In this document: piece by piece, positions 23,901-33,674 of the stretch
Position numbering within the stretch: position 1 is the first letter of the stretch
How the letters are laid out: each line of letters opens with the position of its first letter
NCBI RefSeq assembly: GCF_020283565.1
Contig: NC_060060.1
Location: 45,310,015-45,374,014 of the forward strand
From: Trifolium pratense
Taxonomy: Eukaryota; Streptophyta; Magnoliopsida; Fabales; Fabaceae
Direction: 5' to 3'
DNA length: 64,000 nt
The notes under the pieces: generated by a model
Told to the model about the DNA's origin: nothing
Databases searched by the model: none
Seen by the model: the letters and a program-made list of their open reading frames with translations, nothing else
Made by a program: the position numbers and the translations under genes

Positions 23901-26900
23901 GATTAACACAAACGAAATTGAAGGGATGAATGTTTACAATTTTCTTCACATGGTCAAAGGCCTTGCCAATGGGGAAGAAGAAAACAATGCTTGTTTGGGT
24001 GAGGACATTGATGATTTGCTCGATGATGAAAATGTGGACTGGGATATGTCCCCACAGCATACCTCTGGATTTGATGCTGTCTTTGATGAGACTTTTGAAC
24101 TACCGAGTGGCCCAACATCAAATGGTTGGGATTCAAATACAGACCAGATTGATCAAACCAAAACAAACTCGAATGATTGGTCTGGTTGGGGACAAAAAAA
24201 ATCTGAAATACAAGACTCTTCAAAGTCTAGTGGCTGGGGGACTGCCACCAATCAAAATACCGAGTCTTCCTGGGGTAAAAGTAAACAGGGAGGTGAAGAT
24301 GATGCAGTACAAAACACCCAATGGGAGTCCGGGATTCAAGAAGACTCTTCAAAGTTTAGTGCTTGGGGGGCTGCCACCAATCAAAATAATGATCAGTCTT
24401 GGGGTAAAATGAAACCTGTAGCACAAGATGCAGTACAAACCACCCAATGGGAGTCCGGGATTCAAGAAGACTCTTCAAAGTCTAGTGCTTGGGGGGCTGC
24501 TTCAAATCAAAACAGTGACCAGTCTGTGAGCTCTCAAAAGTGGAGATCTGGTGTTGCCCAAGAAGACTCTTCAAAATCTGGTGCTTGGGAGGCCAACACA
24601 ATTCAAAACAGTGGTCAGGCCTCTTGGGGCAAAAATAAAACTACAGTCCTAGATGCTGGAGAGGAAAGGGCCCACAAAGAGTCTGGGAGCATTACAAAAT
24701 GGAAAGCAGATGGTATCCAAGAAGACTTGTCAAGCTCAGGTGGTTGGAAAGCTTGGGGAAAAAGTAAAACCAATGTACATGAGGGTGAGTCTATAAAAGT
24801 ACAAGAAGATTCTTGGAACTCCCAGAAATCGAAAGCTGGAGCTGATGTTACCCAAGAAGATTCTGCGAAGTCTAGTGCTTGGGGTGCGATCAAAGATGCA
24901 ACAAAATCCAAGTCGAATGATTGGTCCTCGTGGGGAGGGAAAAAAGATGAGATACATGATATTGCGGAATTCTCTTCTAGATCCGGTGCCTTAGAACATA
25001 AGCCGGACAACGTTAAGGACAGCTGGGATGCCAAATTGCCAGTTGCCAATAATAGCTCTTGGGGAAAACCCAAATCATCAGAAAACCAACCTTGGGATAA
25101 CAAGAATGAATCAAATAGCTCTTGGGGAAAACCCATATCACAAGAAAACCAGCCATGGGATTCCAAAACTGAGCCAAATAGTTGCTCTTGGGGAAAACCC
25201 AAATCACAAGAAAACCAGCCTTGGGATTCCAAAACTGAGCCAAATAGTAGCTCTTGGGGAAAACCCAAATCACAAGAAAACCAGCCTTGGGATTCCAAAA
25301 CTGAGCCAAATAGTAGCTCTTGGGTAAAACCCAAATCACAAGAAAACCAGGCTTGGGATTCCAAAACCGAGCCAAATAGTAGCTCTTGGGGAAAACCCAA
25401 ATCACAAGAAAACCAACCTTGGACCAAGAATGACTCGAATCAAAGTGCAAGTTCACGTGGATGGGACTCACATGTTGCTTCTGCTAACTCTGATGGCGAC
25501 CGAAGTTTTCAGTGGGGAAAACAAGGAAGAGACTCATTTAAGAAAAATCAGTTTGAAGGTTCCCAAGGTCGGGGTTCAAATGCTGGGGACTGGAGAAATC
25601 AGAATCGCCCTGCCAGAGTACCTGGACAGAGGTTCGAATTATACTCTTCTGAGGAGCAGGATGTTCTCAAGCATATTGAACCTATTGTGCAGTCCATCAG
25701 AAAAATCATGCAGCAAGAAGGGTAAGTTTCCAAAGGCAGTTGTCAGTGGGTGCTATAACTTGTTGGTTTTTTTTTTTCCTTTGAAAACTAACTCATGTTT
25801 AATTTTGCCTATAACTTTTTTTTTTCCTCTTTATGCCTTTTCCTAATGTAAAAAAATGTCACCCATATTCTCTAGTTATGCTTGGCCTTTTCATGTCATA
25901 TCTGTTTAACTTTACACATAACACATTGAAAAGTGGAGGAGTGCTAGCAACACACTCTTTAACACTTACCAACATACTATTTTATTGTTAAAATTCATAT
26001 GGGTCCCAGGTCCCATATTAATTTAGAAGGACCCATATTAATTTTCACCCATAAAAGAGTGTTGAGAATGTATTGCTAGCATTATTCTTGCAAAATGTCA
26101 TTCCTTCCTTTCGAGGAACCTTTTTACCTCTTTGATCAACTGTTTTGGTCTTCTCTGCCACTGTAATTTTTCTGCATGTTACTCCTCCTGAATAAGATAC
26201 CATTATGATAGCTATCATTATTGTGCCGAAGGTTGCATTATGGATTATGGTTAATTATTGTTTTAAAATTTTTCTGCACGCAGTCTTTGCAACATTCGTT
26301 CTTTACCTATCACACATTTCCTTTGCTTTTTATAACAAAAAGCTGCTTCATTTTTATCTTATTTTTCTGATAATAAATTCCTGTGTGAAGATACAATGAT
26401 GGGGATCCACTAGCTGCTGATGACCAAAAGTATGTTCTTGAGAATGTCTTTGAACATCATCCAGATAAAGAAACAAAAATGGGTGCTGGAATTGATCATG
26501 TCATGGTATCCTCTAATTCTTTATCCTGGCCTTTCAGCTTCCATCAATATTTATAATATTTTTCATTATATGTGCCATAGATAAATTAGTTTCTTTTCCA
26601 AACTGGATACTGGTTTATTTTGGTTTCTTCCTTTTAATGCAAAATCTGTATATGTTACAGTTACACATCTTGTCTTGGTTGTGTATAATGCATTATGTTG
26701 AGATTTTCATGTGTCCGTCTCTATATTTTTCCTTGCTTTAATGTTTGGATGACTTGTGGTGACAGGTTAGCAGACACAGCAATTTTCAGGACAGCAGATG
26801 CTTGTATGTGGTTTTAAAAGATGGTAAAAAAGAAGACTTTTCGTACCGCAAGTGCCTGGAAAACTTAGTGAGGAAGAAATTTCCAGAAACTGCTGAATCG

Positions 26901-27131
26901 TTCTGCGGAAAATATTTTAGGAAACCCCGACCCCGTGAAAAGAGGGAGCAGACTCCAAATCCAGCAGGGGAACAGACTGCAAATCCAAACCCAGCAGGAG
27001 AGCAGACTGCAACTCCAAACCCAATAGGGGAGCAGACCTCTAACCCGAATCCAGCAGGGGATCAGACTTCAACACCAAATCCAGTGGAGGACCAGAACAC
27101 AACTCCAATGGCTATGGAAACCAATGAGTAG
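5928..27131 (+). CDS. NRPE1: NRPE1, largest subunit of DNA-directed RNA polymerase V (17 coding exons)
   Basis: Pol V makes the non-coding scaffold transcripts that recruit AGO4-siRNA complexes for RNA-directed DNA methylation in the nucleus. Coding exons (all joins stay in frame): 5928-6008, 6594-6720, 6801-6916, 8412-8465, 9513-9683, 10901-11059, 11145-13037, 13125-13300, 14301-14373, 16159-16280, 17289-17422, 22460-22734, 23425-23598, 23677-23817, 23902-25721, 26391-26505, 26766-27131. The product is 1,998 residues, close to Arabidopsis NRPE1 (1,976). Visible parts are the N-terminal zinc-binding cysteines (CESCG, CEGHFGY, CLSCLK), the metal-A site DFDGD at residues 453-457, a WG/GW AGO-hook region at about 1306-1795, and a DeCL-type domain at about 1811-1926. 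The WG platform separates it from Pol IV NRPD1. It ends in a PNP-rich repeat tail. It appears intact although its introns hold a LINE, several MITEs and a long inverted repeat. The transcription start and UTRs are uncertain. Confidence 0.96.
8632..8806. mobile_element. MITE with 9-bp target duplication in NRPE1 intron 4 (Mutator-like)
   Basis: Termini GGGTCATGCTAACAAGTGCC and (inverted) GGAAAATGCTAAATAGTGCC flank a 175-bp non-coding element. A perfect 9-bp direct repeat, ATATTTAGA, lies at 8623-8631 and 8807-8815. A 9-bp duplication points to the Mutator superfamily. A single related terminus occurs near 49561. Confidence 0.75.
13789..14018. repeat. 115-bp tandem duplication in NRPE1 intron 8
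   Basis: Two adjacent copies start with CTGGGCTTCATCTAATG at 13789 and 13904 and differ at only a few positions. It is non-coding and lies between the exons ending at 13300 and starting at 14301. Confidence 0.9.
14401..14872. repeat. Long inverted repeat (hairpin) in NRPE1 intron 9
   Basis: The left arm (14401-14615) and right arm (14666-14872) are near-perfect reverse complements of about 210 bp. They differ by a handful of substitutions and one 9-bp indel and are separated by a 50-bp loop. By eye identity is about 95 percent. The intron transcript could fold into a long double-stranded stem. No target duplication and no transposase were seen, and the arms do not match NRPE1 exons in this window. 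It could be a foldback MITE or a local inverted duplication. Confidence 0.9.
17544..17745. mobile_element. Tourist-like (PIF/Harbinger) MITE in NRPE1 intron 11
   Basis: The ends GGGTCCGTTTGGCCCTACTT and (inverted) GGCCCCATTTGGCCCTACTT are flanked by TTA on both sides (17541-17543, 17746-17748). The element is 202 bp, rich in internal inverted repeats and non-coding. A TTA duplication with a GG(G/C)-TTTGG terminus fits Tourist elements. Confidence 0.8.
18147..21836 (-). CDS. LINE ORF2: endonuclease and reverse transcriptase
   Basis: An uninterrupted frame of 1,229 residues from ATG at 21836. An apurinic-type endonuclease domain occupies about residues 1-230, with motifs NIRGLGG, QETK, GDFNAV and SDHCPLV. 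The reverse transcriptase follows at about 460-740, with FEKAYDSVDW, RQGDPLSPFLF and the catalytic FADD near residue 688. A zf-RVT-type cysteine/histidine region lies near the C-terminus (FAWRLL, then C-x-C and SAHHLF). I see no RNase H domain after it. The catalytic motifs are intact, so the protein could still be active in trans if transcribed, although the element lacks a full ORF1. A homopolymer of about 17 G (minus strand) lies just before the ATG. Confidence 0.93.
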   Translation of the reverse strand: MKIISWNIRGLGGPEKRKEVRKMVGDLKPFIFCIQETKLQILDEFLCKTLWGSSPHGFSYRPSLGASGGLLTLWDTSEVEVWSTESREHVLWCHGQILKTGDEFYVANVYAPCDDGAKQGLWDYFSVRLGSLVGKKVCVCGDFNAVKHIDERRSVRGGHRSLDHIPFNRFIEDNSLIDLPLIGHKFTWFKGDGASMSRLDRFLLSEEWCLSWPHCKQLAQLRGLSDHCPLVLSANEEDWGPRPSRMLKCWKDIPGYNVFVREKWNSFQVDGWGGYVLKEKFKMIKVALRDWHLAHAQNIPSRIDSLKVRQSALDEKGEEDGLSEAELTELHGVSYDIHSLSKLHASISWQQSRSLWLKEGDANSKYFHSILASRRRRNAISVIQVEGVTLEGVIPIRQAVFSHFESHFKAPNVERPGVEDLQFKRLNQVEVGGLIKPFTEAEVKQAVWDCDSYKSPGPDGINFGFIKDFWVELRGDVMRFLCDFHRNGRLSKGINATFIALIPKTDSPQRLTDFRPISLVGSLYKILAKVLANRLRQVIGSVISESQTAFVKNRQILDGILIANEIVDEARKSKKDLMLFKVDFEKAYDSVDWGYLDDVMGKMSFPTLWRKWIRECVCTATASVLVNGSPTDEFPLRRGLRQGDPLSPFLFLLAAEGLNVLMEAMVARNLFTGYSIGGQDSIRVSHLQFADDTLLLGVKSWANVRALRAVLVLFETMSGLKVNFNKSLLVGVNIPDSWLGEAASVLCCKVGKIPFLYLGLQIGGDPRRLVFWESVLTRIKNRLSGWKSRFLSFGGRLVLLKSVLTSLPVYALSFFKAPSGIISSIESLFIKFFWGGCEDSRKISWVSWKDICSRKEYGGLGVRQLREFNLALLGKWCWRMLVDREGLWFRVLAARYGVEDGRLCEGGQRGSVWWREIARIREGEGELGGRWFGEHVMRRVGDGSDTLFWTDPWLDGIPLRERFGRLFSLAETKSRSVAEMFDSGWGADGEAWVWRRRLRAWEEESLRECQLLLLDISLQDQTLDRWQWRPDPDAGYTVAGGYQILTHQVYVTLHDAENLIWHPQVPLKVSIFAWRLLRDRLPTRANLVTRGVLSSIVDSCVFGCGVTESAHHLFLSCSIAGSLWDLVYAWVGISPMDFTTLRDHFVQFTASAGVSRARRSFLQLLWLVCVWVIWTERNHRLFKGSTGTPHFLLDKIKLFSFRWLKSTSFTLALNYPSWWSSPLLCLGLV
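21893..22261 (-). pseudogene. LINE ORF1 C-terminal fragment
   Basis: An open frame of about 120 residues ends at 21893, some 57 bp before the ORF2 start. It has a basic cluster (KKSVRRRRGG), a serine-rich section and a Lys/Gly-rich tail, as seen at the end of plant LINE ORF1 proteins. No nucleic-acid-binding domain remains, because the 5' part is missing. It is the remnant left by truncation, not a gene with its own start. Confidence 0.6.
22306..22388. repeat. 50-bp period direct repeat in NRPE1 intron 11
   Basis: A 33-bp sequence beginning CTGTACAATTGAAACCCAC occurs at 22306 and again at 22356. It lies just outside the truncated 5' end of the LINE. Confidence 0.85.
25053..25421 (+). repeat. 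Tandem 66-bp repeats encoding the WG platform of NRPE1
   Basis: Six consecutive units of 21-22 residues occupy about protein positions 1616-1739. Each has the pattern SSWGKPKS-QENQPWDSKTEPN. Units 3-5 are nearly identical at the DNA level, which points to recent unequal exchange or replication slippage. Unit 5 has WV in place of WG, and the last unit is cut short (QPWTKND). WG pairs in this region are the known AGO-binding elements of NRPE1. Confidence 0.93.
25936..26087. mobile_element. MITE in NRPE1 intron 15, same family as 28213-28401
   Basis: The ends GAGGAGTGCTAGCAACA and (inverted) GAATAATGCTAGCAAT bound a 152-bp element. It is flanked by an imperfect 10-bp repeat (TTGAAAAGTG and TTGCAAAATG). 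The size of the duplication suggests a Mutator-like source. Confidence 0.7.
26946..27112 (+). repeat. PNP-rich tandem repeat encoding the NRPE1 C-terminal tail
   Basis: About five degenerate units of 30-36 bp encode EQT-x-NPNPAG-type repeats (residues about 1938-1993). They follow the basic end of the DeCL-type domain (KPRPREKRE). Confidence 0.85.
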
Positions 27132-28202
27132 AGAAGTTGAAAGTTGTGTCCTTAATTTTGTACAGAAAAGGGCACAGTTGAGGCAAAGGTTTCACAACAG
27201 ACCAATATTAATGTAGGAAAGGTTTCCCATTTTGTTGTCTCAGCATCATAGTTACTCTGTTTAAGCCTGTGATTGATGATGACAAAACAAATGAAAATGT
27301 TTATATTTTTAACATCTGAATGATGATAGCTTGTGCGATGTCCCTGCCAAACTACCCTGCACATAATTTTATCTAACCCCTCAACCTCACTCAGCTTCTA
27401 GAAAATTATCAAACCACTGCCAGAATGGAAACCTTTTGATTTGTTTCATGAATCAACTCGTCTGTTATTCTGTGAATAGGTTTTCCAGCATTCTAAATTT
27501 ATCTGTATAGTGGTAGATTTTGTGGTTATATTTTTCTCATGTCTCTTCTGTGCAATACAAAGGAGTATCGAGTGCCATTTAATTTCTTGTTTGTAATCAT
27601 TGTTATGTGGTATGCTTAGGGTTATGCAGTGCATTATAGGTCTCTACATGCGGTCTAAAACTAGCTTCAGGCCCTGCATATTTAGTGCATCAGGCATCAG
27701 CTTAATTAATCAAATAAATTAAGAGGAAGACATTCAATGTGTCAATTTGAAATAAGGAAAAAAATTGACTTTTAACCAGATATTGTACACCTCATTGTTT
27801 ATATTTAGGGACAGAAAATATGCCATAGTAATAAACATATTTCGCAATTTCAGTAAATGTGATAGAATTAATGGAAGAAACAGATCAATAATGGAAAACA
27901 AAAAATAACAATTTATAAAGTAATAGCAAACTTTTGTTTTTGTCTGGATATAGAAACATCAGTATGAAGCAACTTCTACCTTGAACTACTCTCAGAAGTC
28001 AGAGCTTTCCTTAACAATGTAGAACCTAAACAATAGATTCGCACCATTTATATACATGACAAGATCAGACCATTCAGAAAAAGAGCACATTCATTGTAAC
28101 AAAAGCATGAGCAACATGGTGTGTTTGGTTTGAGGAAAAAAAAATGGGATCCGTGTTTTTCTCTCTTCCAATTTTCTTTCTCTCAAACCAAACATACCTT
28201 AT
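27132..28202 (+). other. NRPE1 3' UTR and downstream intergenic DNA
   Basis: No coding signal was seen. The first few hundred bases are T-rich and look like a plant 3' UTR. I found no single convincing poly(A) signal, so the transcript end is not placed. Confidence 0.45.
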
Positions 28203-28212
28203 ATGAGAATAT

Positions 28213-28401
28213 GAATAATGCTAGCAACACACTTTTTAACAAACACACTCCAACACACTCTGTTTTATTGGTTGAAATTCACATGAGTCCCGTAAAAAAA
28301 TGTGGACTCATATAACTTTTATGGGACCCATATAAATTTTAACCAATAGAAGAGAGTGTGTTAGAGTGTGTTTGTTAAAGAGTATGTTGCTAGCACTCCT
28401 C
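28213..28401. mobile_element. Foldback MITE with 10-bp target duplication
   Basis: The 189-bp element has long inverted arms (GAATAATGCTAGCAACACAC; the other arm starts GAGGAGTGCTAGCAAC) and a perfect 10-bp direct repeat ATGAGAATAT at 28203-28212 and 28402-28411. It shares its termini with the element in NRPE1 intron 15. Confidence 0.85.
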
Positions 28402-28411
28402 ATGAGAATAT

Positions 28412-28815
28412 AAGACGAGCTGACATGTAACGGTTAAAGTATGGCAAATAAAAAGGTTCTACAATCTATAATTTGGAGAAAATAGAATCAACTATCAGAG
28501 GAGTAAAACATTCCAAATAATCAGGCCAGTTTCAGCTTTGTTTGCTATCTGAACTATGAACACTAACATTGAGCACAAACTGAAAAAAGAAATCTTTTAA
28601 AGTAAACGAAGCAGATTAACAGTACGGTAAAATAAAGAGGAAAGTTCAACATCCAACATTGTTGTAGTTACAATATCGACATGAACCTAACAACATATGA
28701 CTTTTAATAAAAAATCCATGATGTTTTGAACTAACAACAGATGACTTTTAATAAAAAAATCCATGATGTTTTGCACCTGTCCACATGCACTTTATTTATA
28801 TTCAGTCTTTTTTAA
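28412..28815. other. Intergenic DNA, no gene seen
   Basis: AT-rich, with a short direct repeat (GACTTTTAATAAAAAA at about 28697 and 28742). Nothing else was recognised. Confidence 0.5.
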
Positions 28816-29002
28816 AAAACCAAATTGAGAATGGAATTACAACTCCGTCTTGGACCAATTCATTGTCGGGGATTCTGTGGAGCACACAAGGTGGGTTCTC
28901 CTCTCTCAATCGAATTTTCTTCATACACATGAGCCAGGAATCGAACCCTTGACTACATGCTTAAGGGAACCAACACCATTTCCGCTTGAACCAATTCATT
29001 GT
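28816..29002 (-). mobile_element. tRNA-derived SINE
   Basis: On the minus strand an A-box-like start (TTGGTTCAAGCGGAAATGG) is followed by a B box (GGGTTCGATTCCTGG) and a 3' part ending in an A-rich tail near 28815. Borders are approximate; no clear target duplication was found. Confidence 0.55.
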
Positions 29003-29244
29003 TGGTAATAATTTAAAACAGTACTGTTGTAATTTCTAAATCTATCATTAAAAAGATTCATCAATGAAGAATAAACAGGCAGAATATATAGGGGGAATAA
29101 CTGAAAGAACAAAAAACTAAGGTCCAATAGGTACAGATTTACAAAGGAAATTAGATAAATTGCAATACTTGTAGAACAAGGAAACCAACAATACAATCAT
29201 TATCATACTCATGATTTCTTAAATGCTAACCAAGATCCTTGTGC

Positions 29245-30298
29245 TGAATGAGGACTGACGAGTATCATATGTTCAAACCATTGAATCCATGTATGATCAT
29301 TCCTGCTTTGGAACCAATGGAAAATGTGAACTCTGTCAAACAACTCAACAACAGTGTCATAGCTTCATCAAACAAGCCCTCTAAACAAAGACCATTGATT
29401 ATAATAGTATATGTCCAGGGTGTTACATTGTAGCCTTTAATCAAAAGACCTTGAAAAACCACTTGTGCGTCTTGAAGTCTTCCTTGTTTGCATAAACCTC
29501 TATAAGTATATTGTATGTATACATATCAGGTTGAACCCCTTGGTCTTTAATTTTCTTGACCAAAGAAATTGCCTTGTCAACGTGACGGTTTTTACATAGA
29601 GCATGTAATAAGGAATTGTATGTGATTACATCTGCAGGTTGACCTCTATCATGCATTTGATCAAGAAGTTCCCATGCATGAGAGATTCTCCCGCACAAAC
29701 CATCAATGAGAGAATTGTAAGTTACCGTATTAGGAGCAATTCCTTTACAATGCATTTCAGTAAAGAGACAACAGTAGGAGAAATTTTCTTTGCAATCATT
29801 TCAGAATATAACTCAAGAGCATCATTTACAAATTTATCTTTACACAAACTATCAATGATTGTGTTGTTATACATTACCACATCGGTGTTGACCAATTTCC
29901 CTTCAATTTGTCTCAACAATTGCAATGCGGCCCCCATTTTGCACAAGCCATTGATCAAGGTGGCATAACTAACTTGATTCAAGTGAAATGCATGTGCAAC
30001 CAAATGGTCATGAAAGTGAAAGCTCTCTTGACCTTACCGTTAAGACACATACCTTTGACAAGTGTAGTCAATGTTATGGTATTCGGCTGATGATTCCAAT
30101 TGGTTAGAAAGGTAAATAGCAGTGGGGTAATGTTTACTCTTAACAAGGGAAGTTAAAATCTTGCCAAACTCTACAATGGATGGGGATGGATTCATACGAA
30201 GCATGCAATTGAATGAATAAACGGAATCATGAATAATAAAATGATGCATAGAATGAGAGAGAGGTTGTGAGAGTGAGTGAAAATTGGAGTAAGAATTG
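29245..30298 (-). pseudogene. Rf-like P-class PPR gene, decayed and split by an LTR element
   Basis: Restorer-like PPR proteins bind organellar RNA, usually in mitochondria. On the minus strand the fragments read from an N-terminal region (NPSPSIVEFGKILTSLVKSK, about 30150) through PPR motifs such as VSYATLINGLCK, VVMYNNTIIDSLCK, TVTYNSLIDGLC, ITYNSLLHALCK and WTYTIIINGLC. At least three frame changes occur (near 30070, 29755 and 29450). The middle repeats are missing: the frame jumps from SPTVV to MHCKGIAPN around 29775. The true N-terminus is cut by the LTR element at 30299; the flank continues beyond 35052. It is not expected to give a functional protein. Confidence 0.88.
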
Positions 30299-31490
30299 TG
30301 ATAGAAATTTAGCAAGTGTACTAAATAGTCGTCAAGTAATAAAATTTATAAAGTTCGTATCCGCAGGGATTGTTTCAATCTCAACAAAACAATTAAATTA
30401 ATTTAGGATTAATAATTAAAATGCAAAGGGGGGAGTTTAACTTGGTTTGAATTTTTATCATAAACTTAAAAATAACTTGGGATTCAAATTGAATGAAAGA
30501 AAAGCGATTGATCCTTTTTGGTTCATCTAATTACTATTTCTCTTGGTAATTTCATGTATGATTACAAATTACTCAATTCAGTTTCACGATTAGATTAAAT
30601 CAAAATTGATTATGTCCAATGTCTTGGTAACATAATCCTCTCCCTTGATCATCGATTCCTAATGTCTTAGGTAATCTATGATCAATTGAGGAATATAAAC
30701 TTTAATCCGTTAAATCTCAATTAACAATCCGAAATGTCTTAAGTGAAAGTTAATTGATCAATCATTCCTAGATCGATCATTCATTCCTATCGTCATAGTA
30801 AAACAAATAATTGAAATCATCACACAGTTGATCAAGTCATGTAAAGCATTAAGCACAAGGAATAATTGAAGAAACTAACTTCGTAATTCATTGATCATAA
30901 CATATGATAATCACATGGTTCAAGATAAATTGAAATTAGAATTCCCTAAGGATCAATCTAGAGTTTAGCTACTCATGATAAAATAAGATAAAACAAAGGG
31001 AAGAGAAAATTGAACCAAAGAAGTCATAAGCTTGCAACCACTAACTTCAATTCTCCATTCCTTTTCACTGTACGCAGCTTTTTCCTCTTTCCCCTGTTTT
31101 TCTTTTCGTTCGTGATGCGTCCTCCCTTTTTTTACGTGATGTGCTTCTTCTTCTTCTAGGATTGGGTCCATCATGGCATAAAGCCCACTTTGCTTTTTGA
31201 TTTGGTCAAGCTTGGTCAAAGTTTGATCTTCTTTTCTATTCACACCAGCCCATACACTAGAACACTTATAATAATAATTTTTGCACTCAAACATAAACAT
31301 GTTAACTCGAACCAAGAAAATAAAAGCTACGCAAAATATTATTTTTATAGAGAAAAACACTTAATTGACTCAATAAATCAAAAATTGCAATTTATTTAAA
31401 ATGACTCTAAATTAAATATTAAACTAATAAAATGATATTAAAAACTTAATTAAAAAGACTCTAAAAATAGCGACTGATGAAGACTCATCA
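30299..31490 (-). repeat. 3' LTR of the LARD element (element orientation)
   Basis: This copy begins TGATAGAAATTT and ends AGACTCATCA on the plus strand and matches 33861-35052 throughout by eye. It directly abuts the target duplication. Confidence 0.95.
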
Positions 31491-31506
31491 CAACCCCAAA
31501 CTTAAT
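31491..31506 (-). other. Polypurine tract of the LARD element
   Basis: The minus strand reads ATTAAGTTTGGGGTTG immediately before the 3' LTR. Near-identical copies lie at 32295-32309 and 32330-32344, inside the element. Confidence 0.8.
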
Positions 31507-33035
31507 CTGTTGCTTGTCCTCAAGGAACAATGCTTTCAAAAGAGTGCAACTCAACCTCAAACACCCAACCAAACATTCATGTTAATCTATCTCCGTAATC
31601 AATAAGAACAAAACATGTCATTTTACAAAAATTATCATGCTCAAGGTCACTTTCATCTACTAACAACCAATCGGAAATTCAAAACAATTCATCCAACATT
31701 CATCCATCAAGCTCAATTCTCTCTTCACACAATCTCACCAAAATTCTCTCAAGTGTTTAGGGACATACACTCAATCAACACAATCTACACCTTTCTACCA
31801 TAGGCTTGCAAGGATTCTAAAAATCGATCGACATACAATGAATATGCACCTTTCGAGGACTTTTCGAGTTATAGCGTGGCTTTGGTTTATTGAAGGGTAG
31901 ATATTTTTGGGAAACTAGGTAGAAAAACTTGAAGCTTTTAAGATCACCTATTTCAAACAAAAGTTGACAAAACAGTTTATTCCCCCAAAATCATTACATT
32001 CATACTAGAGAACTTAATTTTCAATTTTTTTTTTCTTCTTTTCCTTATGCAAATGAATTCACAATGTGTGAACTCATTCCATGCTCACATTTTTTTTTTC
32101 ACAAAGAAGTCCCTCAACAAAAAAAAAAATTTATTCATTTTTTTTTTCAAACATGGTGTTATGCATTTTGCATTCTCTTTATTTATTTTTCATTTCTTTC
32201 ACCATTTCCTTTCTTTTCATGAGGGACATTCTCTTCCTATTTTTTTTTTCCTTAAACTTTTTCAAAATATTTTTCTTTTAGTTCTCTAGTACCCCACCCC
32301 AAACTTAATAGGTTGCAAATCCCAAGAGCAACCCCAAACTTAATGATGAGCATTGTGCTCAAATCACAAGTTAGGTGATCAACTTCAAGAAAATCATTTT
32401 TTTTTTCTTTGTTTTGTAAAAATTATGTGGTTTTCAAAAAGAAGTAAGATCAAAACATTTTTCTTTCAATAAGGCTCAAAGGGGCTAGCAAGGGATAATA
32501 ATATTCAAGGGTAGGCTACAAAGGCTCAAGCTCACAAAAACGTGCCTCGGTGCATTATTCATCGCAATCAATCAATCAAGAGAATTCAAGCAAGTTCTAG
32601 AGAATAGGAGAGACGTGGAACTCACATAGTCAAGAAAGAAATTTAAGTGTTTAGGCTCAAGACCTCACAGTTAGGATAACAGAGAATAATTAGAGCCATT
32701 AGGAATCATGTCAAACAAACAGAAATCATTTCCTCAAAAATCATCAGCAAACTAATATAACCAAAGAGCAATCAATAATGTAAGTTGACAGTTACTACTT
32801 AGATGGAGAACAAACTAACAAGCACATTCAAGTTAAATGCTCAAAATCAAGTCACACATAAAATATTAACTCAAACAGATAAGAATAGAGTAGTCACGAA
32901 TTCATTCAACAATGTTTTTTTATTACTTAATAAAATGCAAAAATTAAAAAGAAAATTAAAGACTGAGTTACCTATCATGGGTTGCCTCCCAAGAAGCGCT
33001 TTTTTAACGTCATTAGCTTGACACCTCAACCACTG

Positions 33036-33674
33036 TTAGGGTGGCCTAAATGAGAGAAAGAACACATCATCCTTCTTTTTCCGCTTATTCGTTAAGAATT
33101 CCATGAACTTGACATAGAGAAGCAATTGTTCCCATCTTCCAACAACTAAGCTCTTGGAATTTGCACTTTCCCACCTTAGAGAAGAATGAAAATTTTTTTG
33201 CAACTGATTTCTCTCTTTAAATTCCATTGGTTGAGACTCAAATGCCACGTAGAGATCAACATGATTCACTCTTCTCATGTCATTCTTCTTGTTTTTCAAT
33301 TTTTCTTCTTCTCCAATAGCATGATGTTTCATCTCTATCTCAACCAACTTCTCACACTCATTTGCCTTTTCAACAAGATTACCACATTCAACTTCAAATC
33401 CATCAAATGAACCTTGATTTGACCTCAAAAATTCATCCAAAATCTTTTTGAGTTGAAAGTTGTAATCAATGTTGATCAGTTCGCGCTCTTTTTCATTCAA
33501 ACAATACTCCTCAAAATAGTCATTGTGATTATTCGATCCACAAAAATCACTTCTCGCCTTCAATCTCAAAATATGTGCATCCAATCTCTCTTGTGCATAA
33601 GATAGTAAACATAGTTGATAACAAATGATATTTATTTCTTTGGAATCAACCAATCTATTATCAATCCATTTCAT
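33036..33674 (-). CDS. Uncharacterised ORF of the LARD element
   Basis: A 212-residue frame begins with a genuine ATG at 33674 and lies in the position where gag would start, about 160 bp inside the primer-binding site. The predicted protein is highly charged and probably helical, rich in Glu/Lys/Asn/Leu (for example CEKLVEIEMKHH). It has no zinc knuckle and I recognise no domain. Just downstream (32980-33021) the minus strand has AAGCGCTTCTTGGGAGGCAA, a sequence I associate with the end of pol in Athila/Tat elements. The ORF may be a gag remnant or a non-coding survivor; translation is unproven. Confidence 0.45.
   Translation of the reverse strand: MKWIDNRLVDSKEINIICYQLCLLSYAQERLDAHILRLKARSDFCGSNNHNDYFEEYCLNEKERELINIDYNFQLKKILDEFLRSNQGSFDGFEVECGNLVEKANECEKLVEIEMKHHAIGEEEKLKNKKNDMRRVNHVDLYVAFESQPMEFKERNQLQKNFHSSLRWESANSKSLVVGRWEQLLLYVKFMEFLTNKRKKKDDVFFLSFRPP

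Noticed and set aside
24615..25427. 270-residue open frame antisense to NRPE1 exon 15
   Set aside because: It is a by-product of the tandem 66-bp WG repeats; the sense frame has clear homology and the antisense product is only a repeat of the same unit.
29639..29968. 109-residue plus-strand frame
   Set aside because: It lies opposite the PPR pseudogene, whose motifs are recognisable on the minus strand.
30965..31360. 131-residue frame repeated identically at 34527-34922
   Set aside because: Both copies lie in the two LTRs of one retrotransposon; their identity reflects the LTRs and not a duplicated gene.
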